From positions 124,001 through 188,000 of the forward strand of contig JAJPKE010000023.1 in NCBI GenBank assembly GCA_021323855.1: a stretch of DNA of 64,000 nucleotides. The letters run 5' to 3'. The stretch is from Chloroflexota bacterium (GTDB lineage Bacteria; Chloroflexota; Ktedonobacteria; Ktedonobacterales; JADMIN01). The position numbers and the translations under genes were made by a program. Positions 63,679 to 64,000 of this stretch are shown one piece after another. Each line of letters starts with the position of its first letter. The stretch's first letter is position 1. A model generated the notes under the pieces. The model saw nothing but the letters and a program-made list of their open reading frames with translations, was not told the DNA's origin and made no database searches.

Positions 63679-64000
63679 ATGTTCCTTTCCATAGTGACCA
63701 GGAGATGGCACACGGAAATAAGCAGTTTGTACGAGAGTCTCGTAAACCGCTCCGTTGTTCCAAATGCGTGAGTTGTCTGAAATCCTGTCTACCGACCAGC
63801 GAACCTGATATGTGATGGGTAGGGCATTTCACGCACTGTCTCTTCTGCTGTATGGTCCTACCTTAGCAATACACAATAGTCCTGTCCAGTTCCCTACACA
63901 ATAGTACTGATGCTGCTTGAATGACGATATCGCAGGTTGGCGTCCATGCACTTCCTGATTCCTTCGCTTGTTCCTGGCTTGGGCGCGCTCATATATGGTA

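Overview
The window is about 58-60% GC by eye and gene-dense. It reads as chromosomal DNA of a Chloroflexota bacterium, most likely of the Ktedonobacteria type. That placement is inference, from the mixture of a complete F-type ATP synthase operon, Ser/Thr kinases with membrane or extracellular sensor tails, low-complexity Pro/Thr-rich membrane proteins, linked class I and class II diterpene cyclases, and dispersed palindromic repeats. No rRNA, tRNA, CRISPR array, transposase or phage gene was found.

Layout. 1-7.2 kb (minus strand): a response regulator, a membrane histidine kinase, a class I terpene synthase and a class II diterpene cyclase form a probable operon, followed by endonuclease III and a small membrane protein. 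The kinase stop and the class I synthase start overlap as ATGA. 7.5-8.9 kb: a divergent promoter region, then rpsP-khpA-rimM. 9.2-18 kb: a Ser/Thr kinase, an aminotransferase, a peptidase E-like protein, a D-Ala-D-Ala carboxypeptidase, tryptophan 2,3-dioxygenase, a WecA/TagO-type sugar-phosphate transferase and a Pro/Thr-rich membrane protein. 18.1-20.7 kb: the most unusual locus, a truncated reverse transcriptase of the diversity-generating retroelement (DGR) type beside a TIR-TPR-formylglycine-enzyme/C-type-lectin-fold protein. The last ~40 codons of that protein look like a DGR variable repeat. 20.8-31.5 kb: queG, a membrane protein, ruvA, ruvC, yebC, a GGPP-synthase-like gene (the likely prenyl donor for the cyclases), a zinc-ribbon protein, purD, an LmbE deacetylase, a DUF4388 protein and moeA. 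31.6-37 kb: a second Ser/Thr kinase with a predicted extracellular domain, a DapL-like aminotransferase, and an MFS transporter with an extra C-terminal domain.

37-43.3 kb is a patchwork: an orphan antitoxin-like gene, a copied 3' end of alkA, a polytopic membrane protein, alkA, an MGMT protein with a C-terminal Ada zinc domain, an ECF sigma factor, and two copies of a ~150-175 bp palindromic element. 43.5-45.7 kb: a molybdopterin oxidoreductase. 45.9-53.5 kb: the ATP synthase operon atpZ-B-E-F-H-A-G-D-C with a recognisable promoter and a 3' hairpin. 53.6-58 kb: a NarL-type response regulator and its histidine kinase, separated by an oppositely oriented TIR-TPR gene with a one-base frameshift. 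58.2-63.7 kb: SixA, a SAM hydrolase (DUF62), hypothetical and low-complexity membrane proteins, and a possible GNAT-like protein.

Working together. Inferred pathway: the prenyl synthase at 25-26 kb makes GGPP, the class II enzyme (DVDD) cyclises it to a bicyclic diphosphate, and the class I enzyme (DDFLD/NDxxTxxxE) ionises it. The adjacent two-component system is a plausible regulator. The two TIR-TPR proteins suggest defence or self/non-self functions, one with a sensor domain that a now-truncated DGR once diversified.
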